From assembly GCA_050742415.1 (NCBI GenBank), contig JBOGIF010000203.1:1-28758 (forward strand): DNA of 28,758 bases. Direction: 5' to 3'. This document shows positions 1 through 7,842 of this stretch, in pieces (positions within the stretch are counted from its first letter, which is position 1; each line of letters starts with the position of its first letter). The notes under the pieces were generated by a model. It did not search any database, was not told the origin of the DNA, and worked only from the letters and a program-made list of their open reading frames with translations. This stretch comes from JBOGIF01 sp050742415 (GTDB taxonomy: Bacteria > Actinomycetota > Acidimicrobiia > Acidimicrobiales > AC-14). The translations under genes and the position numbers were made by a program.

Positions 1-1
1 G

Positions 2-604
2 TGTCGGCGGGTCCTCGATGTGGGTTGTGGCCGCGGCGAATTCCTGGCCGTCATGCGCGACGCCGGCGTCAGCGCCTACGGCGTGGACTCCGACGAGTCC
101 ATGGTGGAAGCGGCGAAGGCCCAGGGCCTCGAGGTCGTGCTCCAGGACGCGGTTGCCCATCTACGAGAGCTCCCTGCCGGCCAGGTCGACGGCGTGTTCT
201 CCAGCCAGGTGGCCGAGCACCTGAGCACCGACGAGCTCATGGCGCTGCTCGACGCCGCCTACCAGAGGCTGGCCCCGGGAGGCGTCATGGTCGTGGAGAC
301 GCCCAACCCCGAGAGCCTGTTCATCTTCGCTGCCTTCTTCTACGTGGACCTGACCCATATCAAGCCCATCCATCCCGAGGCCATGCGCTGGGCCATGGAG
401 GCAAGCGGCTTTCGCGACGTGCGCATCCAGCGCATCCTCCCGGTCCCCGACGGGACACGGCTGGAGCCCGTGCCGGCGGAGCTGGCCGGTGAGGCCGGGT
501 GGTCGTCGTTGGCCGCCAACGTCGACCGCCTGAACGACCTGCTCTACGGCCCCCAGCACTACGCGGCCATCGCCACCAAGCCGGCCCGCGAGACCGCAGG
601 ATGA
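2..604 (+). CDS. SAM-dependent class I methyltransferase, 5' end missing
   Basis: The reading frame is open from the window edge, so the N-terminus is missing. The visible part begins with motif I of Rossmann-fold methyltransferases (VLDVGCGRGEFL), which binds S-adenosylmethionine. An acidic motif II region (GVDSDESMVEAA) and a motif IV/post-I region (VDGVFSSQVAEHL) follow, then the APGGVMVVETPNP strand typical of Methyltransf_11/23 proteins. No membrane segment is seen, so it should be cytosolic. It ends in an ATGA overlap with the next glycosyltransferase gene, which implies co-translation. Methyltransferases of this type next to GT2/GT4 enzymes usually modify sugars or lipid-linked glycan intermediates; the substrate here is inferred only from context. 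Confidence 0.85.
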   Translation, partial: CRRVLDVGCGRGEFLAVMRDAGVSAYGVDSDESMVEAAKAQGLEVVLQDAVAHLRELPAGQVDGVFSSQVAEHLSTDELMALLDAAYQRLAPGGVMVVETPNPESLFIFAAFFYVDLTHIKPIHPEAMRWAMEASGFRDVRIQRILPVPDGTRLEPVPAELAGEAGWSSLAANVDRLNDLLYGPQHYAAIATKPARETAG

Positions 605-2448
605 CCGAACCCTCCGACCCGTCGCCGTCGCGACCGCCGGTCGCCATCGTGATCCTGACCTGGAACGCGTTGGACTACACCCGCCGGTGCCTGCAAGCCC
701 TTCAGGACCTGACCGACCACCCGGCCTGGCGCGTGGTGGTCGTCGACAACGGCAGCACCGACGGAAGCGTCGAGTGGCTGCGCGAGCAAGGTTGGATCAC
801 CCTCGTCGAGAACGACACCAACCTCGGCTTCACCAAGGGCTGCAACATCGGCCTGGCGGCCTGCCGGCCCGACGAGGACGTCGTGCTGATGAACAACGAC
901 ATCGTCGTCGTCGACCCCGAGTGGCTGGCCAAGCTCGCCGACGTCACCTACGCCGACCCGACAACCGGGGTGGTGGGCACCCGCCTCGTCGACGGTCAGG
1001 GCGTGATCAACCACCTCGGCAGCTACATGCCGCCGGTCTCGCTCTACGGCCAGCAGATGGGCGGGGGCGAGGCCGACATCGGCCAGTGCACGCGCGACCG
1101 CGAGGTGGAGTGCGTCGTCTTCGCCCAGGTGTACCTCCGCCGCGACTGCCTCGACGCCGTCGGCGGCCTCGACGAGGACTTCTTCGCCTACTTCGAGGAC
1201 ACCGACTGGTGCTTCCGGGCCAAGAGGGCCGGCTTCAAGGTGATGTACGCCGGTGGCGTCTCGCCCGTGCACTTCCACAACACCAGCACGCGCGAGAACA
1301 AGGTCGACTTCTGGTCGATCTACGAGCGCTCCCGCAAGGTGTTCTCACGTAAGTGGTCGAAGTGGCTGGAGGACGAGCGCTACGACTCGGAGCTGGTCTG
1401 GCACTCGGTGGTCACCCGCCCACTGGGCTACGCCCTTCACTCGCGCAAGATGATGCTGGCCATGCACTTCGCCGGGCTGAAGGTGGCCTACCGCAACGCC
1501 TACGGTGCCGACGACGGGCCCGTCGAGCACCCCCTCCTCGCCGACCTGGTGGCCCGCAGGGCCCGGCGCTCGGCGACCCAGTTGGCCTACTCGCAGGCCG
1601 ACGCCTTCAGCCGCGTTCAAGGCGCCCGCAAGGTGGGCTGGACGATGCTCGAGGTAACGGGTCTCCCCAAAGAGTGGGTGGACGGGTGCAACTCCATGGA
1701 CGAGGTGTGGGTGCCGGCGTCGTTCAACGTCGAGACGTTCCGGGCCAGTGGGGTGCGAGTGCCCATCCGCGTGATGCCCCTCGGCGTCGACCCCGACTAC
1801 TACCACCCCGGCATCACCGGGTTCCGGCCGTCGCGCCGCTACACCTTCCTCTCGGTGTTCGAGTGGGGGGAGCGCAAGGCGCCGGAGGTGCTCCTGCGGG
1901 CCTTCGCCACCGAGTTCAAGGAGTCCGAGGACGTGATGCTCCTGCTCTCGGTCTTCAACCGCGACCCGTCGGTCGACGTGGAACAGGAGATCGCCCGCCT
2001 CGAGCTCCCGGTCGGCGCTCCCATCGTGGTGATGAGCAACCCCGAGTTCGCCGACGCCCAGATGGGAGCGCTCTACCGCTCGGCCGACTGCTTCGTGCTG
2101 CCGACGCGCGGCGAGGGATTCGGCATGCCGGTCCTCGAAGCGATGGCATGCGGTCTGCCCACGATCGCCACCGCATGGAGCGGGCCCGCCGACTTCCTGC
2201 ACGGTGGCGTGGGCTACCCGCTGGACGTCAAGGCCATGGTGCCGGCAGAGGCCCGCTGCCCGTACTACGCAGGGTTCGAGTGGGCCGACCCCGACGCCGA
2301 CCACCTTCGCTTCCTCCTGCGAGAGGTCTTCGACCACCCCGAGGCCGCTCGCGCCAAGGGGCTGGCAGCCGCCGGTGAGGTTGCCGCCAACCTCACCTGG
2401 GACCGCGCCGCGGGCCGGGTGAAGGAACGGCTGCTCGAACTGGGTTGA
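601..2448 (+). CDS. Bifunctional glycosyltransferase: GT2 (WbbL-like) domain fused to GT4 domain
   Basis: A 615-residue protein with two glycosyltransferase domains. Residues about 14-240 form a GT2 domain with the nucleotide-sugar motif VVVDNGSTDGS (46-56), an NND motif at 98-100 in the DxD position, and a DEDFFAYFEDTDWCFR segment (191-206) typical of the WbbL/rhamnosyltransferase branch. Residues about 330-600 form a GT-B fold GT4 domain with the diagnostic EX7E pair (E505 and E513 in EGFGMPVLE). The ATG overlaps the stop of the upstream methyltransferase (ATGA), which fixes the start. There is no signal peptide, so it probably acts at the cytoplasmic face. Two domains in one chain suggest successive sugar additions to one acceptor. 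The sugars and acceptor are unknown. Confidence 0.9.
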   Translation: MTEPSDPSPSRPPVAIVILTWNALDYTRRCLQALQDLTDHPAWRVVVVDNGSTDGSVEWLREQGWITLVENDTNLGFTKGCNIGLAACRPDEDVVLMNNDIVVVDPEWLAKLADVTYADPTTGVVGTRLVDGQGVINHLGSYMPPVSLYGQQMGGGEADIGQCTRDREVECVVFAQVYLRRDCLDAVGGLDEDFFAYFEDTDWCFRAKRAGFKVMYAGGVSPVHFHNTSTRENKVDFWSIYERSRKVFSRKWSKWLEDERYDSELVWHSVVTRPLGYALHSRKMMLAMHFAGLKVAYRNAYGADDGPVEHPLLADLVARRARRSATQLAYSQADAFSRVQGARKVGWTMLEVTGLPKEWVDGCNSMDEVWVPASFNVETFRASGVRVPIRVMPLGVDPDYYHPGITGFRPSRRYTFLSVFEWGERKAPEVLLRAFATEFKESEDVMLLLSVFNRDPSVDVEQEIARLELPVGAPIVVMSNPEFADAQMGALYRSADCFVLPTRGEGFGMPVLEAMACGLPTIATAWSGPADFLHGGVGYPLDVKAMVPAEARCPYYAGFEWADPDADHLRFLLREVFDHPEAARAKGLAAAGEVAANLTWDRAAGRVKERLLELG

Positions 2449-2458
2449 GGCCCGCCGG

Positions 2459-5400
2459 GTGACGACTGCGAGGGCTTCCAGCCCGCCCTGGGTGCCGCGC
2501 GTGCTGGCGCTGGTAGCCATGCCGGTCGCGGTGATCGCCTTCTCCGGCGGTTGGAGCCGGGGTGGGTTGGTGGTCGACGGACCGGGAGTGTCGCTCTACC
2601 TGCGCCTGGTGCTCGAGCACCTCCGCCAGGGCGGCCTTCCCTACTGGATGCCCGAGATGTGGGCGGGGGCGCCGATCTGGGCGCTGGCCCCGTCGTTCCC
2701 GTCGTTGCTGCTCACCCCTCTGGCCGCCCACGTCGGCCCCGACGAGGCCGTGAAGATGGCGACCCTGGCGGCCCAGGTGGTGGGCGCGTGGGGAGCCTTC
2801 GCCCTGGCCCGGTCCCTGTGGGACCGCTCGGTGGCCCCCGCCCTCGTCGCCGGATTGGTCTACGGCCTCCATCCCCTGGTCGTCACCTACGGGGCGCTGT
2901 TCGGCCAGGAGCCGTCGGTGTGGGTCATGGCCGCCACGCCATGGTTGGCTTGGAGCCTGCGCAAGGGCCTGCGCGGCGACGGTCCGCAGTTCGTGGCCAT
3001 GGCCGGGCTCGTCGCCGCCTTCGCCGTCCTCGAGCAGGCCGAGCACGCCTACGGGCTGGTGCTGCTCGCTGGGTGCCTCTTGGCGGTCGAGCTCGGCCGG
3101 GCCCGCACCACGGGCACCGGCTTCACGGGAGCGGCCGCGGTCCTGGTGCGAGCGAGCGTGGTCATAGCGATCGGACTGGGGGCGATCGCCTTCTGGCTGC
3201 TGCCGTTCCTCACCATGACCCGGTCGTTCGTGCTGTCGCCGCCGGGGCTCGTGCGCCTTTTCCTGCGGGACAACACGCTGGCCCGCGACCCCGGCCTGTT
3301 CCTGCACCGCAGCGACGGCCTGAGGGGACCGGTGGAGTTCAGCGAGGCGGCAGCCACGCTCGGCAAGCTCGGCAGCTACTACCTCGGATGGGTCCCGATC
3401 GTGCTCACCCTGGTGACGATCGTGCTGGTGACGCGCCGCGACCGCGACGGCACCCTCACCGCCATCCTCTTCGCCTCGGCCGCGGCGGTGTGGATGTCGA
3501 CGGGCGCCGTGCCCCTGGCCGCCAGCGGCCCGGCCCAGCGGGGTCAGCTGGTTGCGTTCGTGGTCGTCGGCGCCGTCGGCGGCTTTCTGGTGAGCAGCTT
3601 CTTCCGGTGCCTTCGCCTGCCGTGGCTGGCCCGTTTGGGCGGCCCCGCCACCGCGCTGGTGCTACTGGGACTCCCCTATCTGACGCCGTTCCTCAGCCTG
3701 CAGCGGGTGGTGCCGTTCCTATCGAGCATCCGGTTCCCGCGCTTCTACGCGATTGCCGCCCTCGGGCTCGCGCTCGGAACGGTCTACCCGCTGACTCTTG
3801 TCCGGGCCTGGGCGGCGCGGCGCGAGCCGCGTCTGGCGCCGCTACTGGGTGCCGCCGTGTCGCTGGCGGTGGCCGGCGCCTTCCTCGTCGACGTCCATCC
3901 CTACCGGAGCTTCTACGAGGTCGGACCGCCGGGCGACCGCGCCTTTCGAGCCGCTTCTACCGAGATGGGCCGGCCGCGCGGTGGCGTCCGCGTGGCCAAC
4001 GACTACTACGGCGACCCGATACTCGTTGGCCGACTGCTCGGTTCGGGCCGCCGGCTGTCGGTCGGCTGGCCGCACTTCTTGGCCTCGCGGGACCTTTGGC
4101 CGTTGACCGCCGAGGCGCTCACCGGCCCGGTCGGCTACCGCCAGGCTGCGCTGGGCCTGTCGGCCACGGAGTTCGTGGTGAACCAGCGCCTCAGCGAGCC
4201 CGACGACGGCACCCTGCGGGTGGTCGACGTTCCCGTCGAGAAGAACCCCAAGCTGCTCCCGATGGTGCGGGCCTACGAGCAGGCCGTCGTCGTGCGCGAC
4301 CGCACCATCGCCCCGCAGCTCGCCATCGCCCTGTCCCAGCGCAACGTGGCGACGGTCACGGGCGGCCAGCAGGAGGTGCGGGCGCTGGGCGCCATGCGCG
4401 CTGCGGTCGTCGAACCTCCCGACGCATGCGAGGCGGCCGCCTCGGGACGGCTCTTCGCGGGAGCCAGCGGAGAGGTGATCTCTGCCTGCGGGATGAGGCA
4501 ATGGGTCGGGTACACGGTCGGGCACGTCCCTATGGGCTTGGGCGAGGTGGGTGCCGTCTTCGTGTCGCCCCGGGCCGGGCTGCGCGGCGTGGCGGTGTGG
4601 CTGGACCGCGATCCCGGTGCCATGCAGCTCGTCCTGCACCCGCTCGAGGCCGACGGCCGGACGTTCGGTCCCGAGGTGGCTCGGGCCACGGCGTCGCGTA
4701 CCGACGAGAACGGGATGGCCCTGTTCACCTTCGACCCGCTGGCCGCGTCTGCCGGCGCCCGGTACGCCTTCCTGACCTCGTGCCCGACGTGTATCGGCGG
4801 CATCACACCGAAGCTGGCGAAGGCGGTAGCCCTCGACGGCAAGGGCAACCTGGTCGTCGGCGGGGAGCTCCAGCCGACCCGCAACGCCGCCTTCTCCCTG
4901 CTCTACGACAGGGTGCCCTCGGCACCGAAGGCCGCCACCGCGACGCTCACCACGGGCCGGATGGCCGGGCGGTGGGAGATCGCCACCTCGGGCGACCGCC
5001 CGTCGCTGGTCGTCGTGGCCGAGTCGTTCTTCCCCGGCTGGCAGGCGGAGGTCGACGGCGAGCCGGCACCGGTGGTGATGGCCGACGGCGCGTTCCTCGG
5101 CGTGTCGGTGGGACCGGGCCGTCACCGCGTGAGCCTGGTCTACCACCGCCCGGCCGCGGCGCTGGTGGGCCGGGTCGTCACCGCTCTCACCCTTGGCGCG
5201 GCGCTGGTCCTGCTGGTCTACCCCTCGGTCCGCCGCCGGCGCCGGGCGCGGCGGCCGGCGGCGTCCGCACGGTCAGGTCCCCGCCCCACCGTCGACGGCT
5301 CGGCGGGCTACGCACTCGAGGTGAGCGCCCCAGCGGTCGAACCAGCGAGGAAGGTGCGCCTCGATCCGGGTGGCCCGTACCCACGTCCGGCGGCGAGCGC

Positions 5401-5476
5401 CGGGCAGCGCCCAGGCCGCGAACGAGAAGAGGCTGTGCTGGCGGCGGTCGACGACCTCGAACCCGGCGCGTCCTAG
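2459..5476 (+). CDS. Large YfhO-like multi-pass membrane protein
   Basis: A 1005-residue protein with GTG start 10 bases after the previous stop. The N-terminal half holds many hydrophobic segments (first near residues 11-30, then repeatedly to about 480). A long soluble, presumably external region follows, then a last membrane segment near 885-915 ending in an arginine-rich stretch. Just before that helix, AESFFPGWQAEVDGEPAPV resembles the C-terminal signature of bacterial YfhO-family proteins (PF09586), which are linked to glycosylation of surface polymers such as lipoteichoic acid in Firmicutes. The fold resembles GT-C enzymes that use polyprenyl-linked sugars. The last ~68 codons overlap a convincing antisense methyltransferase gene and look low-complexity, so the natural C-terminus could be read-through or reflect a lost stop. 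Confidence 0.8.
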   Translation: MTTARASSPPWVPRVLALVAMPVAVIAFSGGWSRGGLVVDGPGVSLYLRLVLEHLRQGGLPYWMPEMWAGAPIWALAPSFPSLLLTPLAAHVGPDEAVKMATLAAQVVGAWGAFALARSLWDRSVAPALVAGLVYGLHPLVVTYGALFGQEPSVWVMAATPWLAWSLRKGLRGDGPQFVAMAGLVAAFAVLEQAEHAYGLVLLAGCLLAVELGRARTTGTGFTGAAAVLVRASVVIAIGLGAIAFWLLPFLTMTRSFVLSPPGLVRLFLRDNTLARDPGLFLHRSDGLRGPVEFSEAAATLGKLGSYYLGWVPIVLTLVTIVLVTRRDRDGTLTAILFASAAAVWMSTGAVPLAASGPAQRGQLVAFVVVGAVGGFLVSSFFRCLRLPWLARLGGPATALVLLGLPYLTPFLSLQRVVPFLSSIRFPRFYAIAALGLALGTVYPLTLVRAWAARREPRLAPLLGAAVSLAVAGAFLVDVHPYRSFYEVGPPGDRAFRAASTEMGRPRGGVRVANDYYGDPILVGRLLGSGRRLSVGWPHFLASRDLWPLTAEALTGPVGYRQAALGLSATEFVVNQRLSEPDDGTLRVVDVPVEKNPKLLPMVRAYEQAVVVRDRTIAPQLAIALSQRNVATVTGGQQEVRALGAMRAAVVEPPDACEAAASGRLFAGASGEVISACGMRQWVGYTVGHVPMGLGEVGAVFVSPRAGLRGVAVWLDRDPGAMQLVLHPLEADGRTFGPEVARATASRTDENGMALFTFDPLAASAGARYAFLTSCPTCIGGITPKLAKAVALDGKGNLVVGGELQPTRNAAFSLLYDRVPSAPKAATATLTTGRMAGRWEIATSGDRPSLVVVAESFFPGWQAEVDGEPAPVVMADGAFLGVSVGPGRHRVSLVYHRPAAALVGRVVTALTLGAALVLLVYPSVRRRRRARRPAASARSGPRPTVDGSAGYALEVSAPAVEPARKVRLDPGGPYPRPAASAGQRPGREREEAVLAAVDDLEPGAS

Positions 5477-5938
5477 CAACCTCACCATCTCGGCGGCCGT
5501 AAAGCGGGAGTGCACACCGACGCCGTCCCACTCCGGATGGATCCGGCGCCCTACGGCGATCACCGGATGGTCCTCCACCGTCTCGGCCAGCACCAGGTGG
5601 CCGTCGGGCCGTAGCACCCGGCGGATCTCGGCCAGCACCTGGACTGGGTCGTGGAGGTGGTGCAGCACGTGGATGCACCACACCAGGCTCATGCTGGCGT
5701 CAGCGACCGGAAGGTGGGCACCGTCGGCGACGGCGGCGGGGGCGTGACGCAAAGCGTCGAGCGCCCTGGGGAGCTCGTGCTCCAGGCCTACGGGATCGAG
5801 CCCGGCGGCCACCATGCGCTCCATCCAATAGCCGCGGCCGCAGCCCAGATCGAGGACGCGGCCGGCCCCGCCGTGGCGGACGAGCTGCGCCTCCAACCAC
5901 GGGTTGAGCTCGGGGATATCCGAGCTCTCAGGGGTCAC
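5273..5938 (-). CDS. SAM-dependent methyltransferase (Methyltransf_11 type)
   Basis: A 221-residue protein. The start is taken as a GTG (5938-5936) that overlaps the TGA of the upstream gene (5937-5935) as GTGA; longer versions would extend unusual GC-rich sequence into that gene. Motif I is VLDLGCGRGYW (28-38). An acidic end of strand 2 (PVGLEHELPRAL), VWCIHVLHHLHDP (motif IV/V region) and RVLRPDGHLVLAET follow, in the usual order of a class I methyltransferase. It is cytosolic. It lies tail to tail with the YfhO-like gene and overlaps its 3' end by 204 bases. The substrate is unknown; the surrounding glycosyltransferases suggest a sugar or lipid carrier. Confidence 0.85.
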   Translation of the reverse strand: MTPESSDIPELNPWLEAQLVRHGGAGRVLDLGCGRGYWMERMVAAGLDPVGLEHELPRALDALRHAPAAVADGAHLPVADASMSLVWCIHVLHHLHDPVQVLAEIRRVLRPDGHLVLAETVEDHPVIAVGRRIHPEWDGVGVHSRFTAAEMVRLLGRAGFEVVDRRQHSLFSFAAWALPGARRRTWVRATRIEAHLPRWFDRWGAHLECVARRAVDGGAGT

Positions 5939-6693
5939 GGCCCTCGTACCGCCGCCCGTCCCCGACCCAAGAGAACCGACACGCCCAGGGCGACGGCCCC
6001 GGAGCCGACTACGACGAGCCCCACCCATGCCTGGCGCGGGGGCACTTCGCCGGGGTCGCCGTCGCCGGAGAGAAGGAGCTGGCGAGCCTCCTCGGACCCC
6101 GTCGGCGGCGACAGCGCGGCCCGGCCGTCGGCACCTCCGTCAGTGAGCCCGCCGGCCAGCTCACCGGCCAGCGGGCCGGGAGCAGCCACCGCCAGCTTGG
6201 CCTTGGTAGTGGTCGTGGAGCGGGCCACCGTCGTGGTGGTCGACGGCGCCGAGGTGGTCGACGTTGGCGGGCGCGAGCTGGTCGTGGTCGCCGGAGCCTG
6301 GACCTGAACCGCCACAGCCGCCGACTCTCCCCTCACGAGCGACGTTCCGGCCAGGGCACCACCTCCGCACGCCACGACCCGCAAGGACTTGGGCCCGAAC
6401 CCGACCTGCTCGGGGCCGACTTCGAACTCGAAGGGCAGCTCCATGTCGGGAGCGAACGTACGGGATGCCACGACCGACCCCCCCGCCAGCAGCTCCACCT
6501 GGGAGAGAGGCAGGGTGGCCGATGCCCGGCCGCTGACCTTGAACCGGGCCGGCACCTGGCCGGGAGCGGGGGACGTCACGGTGACCGACGCCAACCCCAG
6601 GGCGCCCGTCGCCGCGCAACCGGGCGCGGCGCGAGCGGGCGAGGCCATCGCCGGCAGGGTCGCGAGGGCACCGCCGACAAGGCCAAGTGCCAC
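5935..6693 (-). CDS. Exported protein with Thr-rich linker and C-terminal membrane anchor
   Basis: No family is recognised. The N-terminus is a hydrophobic export signal ending near ASPARAAPG. A beta-rich, Ig-like domain follows (about 28-125, with strands such as SVTVTSPAPGQVPARFKVSG), then a TTTTSSRPPTSTTS-like low-complexity linker (about 132-165) and a C-terminal transmembrane helix (QAWVGLVVVGSGAVALGVSVLL) followed by arginines. This is a wall-spanning, membrane-anchored layout. The only canonical start is the GTG at 6693, but it leaves the signal peptide without basic residues. In-frame codons just upstream encode SSPSRWLR, giving an ideal n-region, and an AGGAG lies five bases before an in-frame GTT (6720-6718), so translation may start at that non-standard codon. 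The stop overlaps the methyltransferase start (GTGA). Confidence 0.7.
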   Translation of the reverse strand: MALGLVGGALATLPAMASPARAAPGCAATGALGLASVTVTSPAPGQVPARFKVSGRASATLPLSQVELLAGGSVVASRTFAPDMELPFEFEVGPEQVGFGPKSLRVVACGGGALAGTSLVRGESAAVAVQVQAPATTTSSRPPTSTTSAPSTTTTVARSTTTTKAKLAVAAPGPLAGELAGGLTDGGADGRAALSPPTGSEEARQLLLSGDGDPGEVPPRQAWVGLVVVGSGAVALGVSVLLGRGRAAVRGP

Positions 6694-6741
6694 CCGGAGC
6701 CAACGCGATGGGGAAGAAACGGCTACTCCTAGGGTCTGCGG

Positions 6742-6815
6742 CCGGCAGGGCTCGAACCGGTCCGGCGCAACGGCATGCTTGAACCGCGCGGCAGCTCTCG
6801 GACTATGCTCCGCGC
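6742..6815. repeat. Structured intergenic region with imperfect direct repeat and hairpin
   Basis: Two similar units lie here: CGGCAGGGCTCGAACCG near 6745-6759 and CGGCATGCTTGAACCG near 6771-6786. On the minus strand they read as GGTTCGAGC and GGTTCAAGC. Next to them, the minus strand contains GCGCGGAGC...GCTGCCGCGC, a nine-pair stem with one bulged G. The region separates a divergent gene pair. It recalls a tRNA T-arm, but the full cloverleaf does not pair well (see findings). Confidence 0.45.
6779..6809 (+). promoter_or_regulatory. Candidate sigma-70-type promoter for the GT2 gene at 6841
   Basis: TTGAAC (6779-6784) and TATGCT (6804-6809) resemble -35 and -10 boxes, with a slightly long 19-base spacer. 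Transcription would begin near 6816, between this box and the GTG at 6841, which favours that start over the upstream ATG codons at 6775 and 6805. Confidence 0.35.
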
Positions 6816-6840
6816 ACCTACTCTAGCTGGGGGCAACTGC

Positions 6841-7842
6841 GTGGGGGACGACTATCGGGGCTTCGAACGTGCTGCCGCGGTGCTCACCAGCCCCCGGCCC
6901 ACACCGAGTCGCGTTAGTCCCCACACCGGTACCGCCGGGGTCGTGGTCCCCACTCACAACGACGGCGCAAACATCGGCCCCCTGCTGGCTCGACTCCTCG
7001 CCGAGCCCGACGTGAGGGAGGTCGTGGTCGTAGCCAGCGGCTGCGACGACGACACCGTCGCCATCGTGCTGGAGACGGCGAACGACCACGACGGCCGGGT
7101 GCGCCTCTACGTCGAGCCCGAGCGTTCCGGCAAGGTCTCCGCCGTGAACTTCGGCCTGGCCGAGACAAAGATGCCGTTCCGGGTGGTCGTCTCGGGCGAC
7201 GTGCTCCCCGAGCCCGGAGCCATCGGCCTGCTGATCAAGGCCCTCCGCCGCCCGGGTGTGGGCCTGGCTGGGGGACGGCCGAGGCCGGTAAACCCCGATT
7301 CCTACGCCGTCGGCCATGCCGTGCAGCTCCTGTGGCGGCTCCACCACCGGCTCGCCCTCCACCAGCCCAAGCTGGGCGAGATGATCGCCATTCGGGCCGA
7401 GGCCCTGGTGTCGCTGCCGCGGACCTCGGTCGACGAAGCGTGCTTCCAGGCCCTGATCGAGAACGCCGGCTGGAAGTCCGCCTACGTAGCCGACGCCGTC
7501 GTGCTGAACCAGGGCCCGTGCACCGTGCGAGACTTCGTAAAGCAGCGCCGCCAGATCCACACCGGCCACCTCTGGTTGCGCCACCGCACCCACTACACGG
7601 TGCCCAGCCTGAGGGACGGCCTGCTCCTCACCGAGATGTGGCGCGATCTCACCGCCGCTCCCGAGAGGTTGCGTCCTCGTCGTCTAGCCTGGACCGCAGG
7701 GGCGGTCGCCATGGAAGCTGGAGCTCGGCTGTTGGCACGCTTCGACTTTTTGCGGGGAAGGGAGAACCATGTCTGGGACATGGTCAAGAGCACCAAGGCT
7801 CCGGCGGCTGACGCGTACGGGATGGTCGCTGGCGGCAGCTAG
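6841..7842 (+). CDS. GT2 family glycosyltransferase
   Basis: A 333-residue protein if the GTG at 6841 is used; GGGGG lies nine bases upstream and the predicted promoter lies inside the longer alternatives that start at 6775 or 6805. The GT-A fold is clear: VVVPTHNDGANIGPLLARLL, then EVVVVASGCDDDT, then KVSAVNFGLAE, then VVVSGDVLPEPGA where SGD occupies the usual DxD position. DEACFQALIENAGWKSAYV and KQRRQIHTGHLWLR correspond to the acceptor-side ED and (Q/R)xxRW-like regions. The tail (about 275-333) has amphipathic stretches but no clear helical bundle. It overlaps the radical SAM gene by 74 bases, so the two are almost certainly co-expressed. Donor and acceptor are unknown. Confidence 0.85.
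   Translation: MGDDYRGFERAAAVLTSPRPTPSRVSPHTGTAGVVVPTHNDGANIGPLLARLLAEPDVREVVVVASGCDDDTVAIVLETANDHDGRVRLYVEPERSGKVSAVNFGLAETKMPFRVVVSGDVLPEPGAIGLLIKALRRPGVGLAGGRPRPVNPDSYAVGHAVQLLWRLHHRLALHQPKLGEMIAIRAEALVSLPRTSVDEACFQALIENAGWKSAYVADAVVLNQGPCTVRDFVKQRRQIHTGHLWLRHRTHYTVPSLRDGLLLTEMWRDLTAAPERLRPRRLAWTAGAVAMEAGARLLARFDFLRGRENHVWDMVKSTKAPAADAYGMVAGGS

Noticed and set aside
2551..5502. Long alternative plus-strand frame within the YfhO-like gene
   Set aside because: Arg/Gly/Pro-rich without motifs or helices; the real frame shows regular membrane segments and a family signature.
6727..6830. A functional tRNA gene on the minus strand
   Set aside because: The T-stem has two mismatches, the acceptor stem has two mismatches in the middle, and no convincing D-arm forms. 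It is kept only as a structured region and low-level finding.
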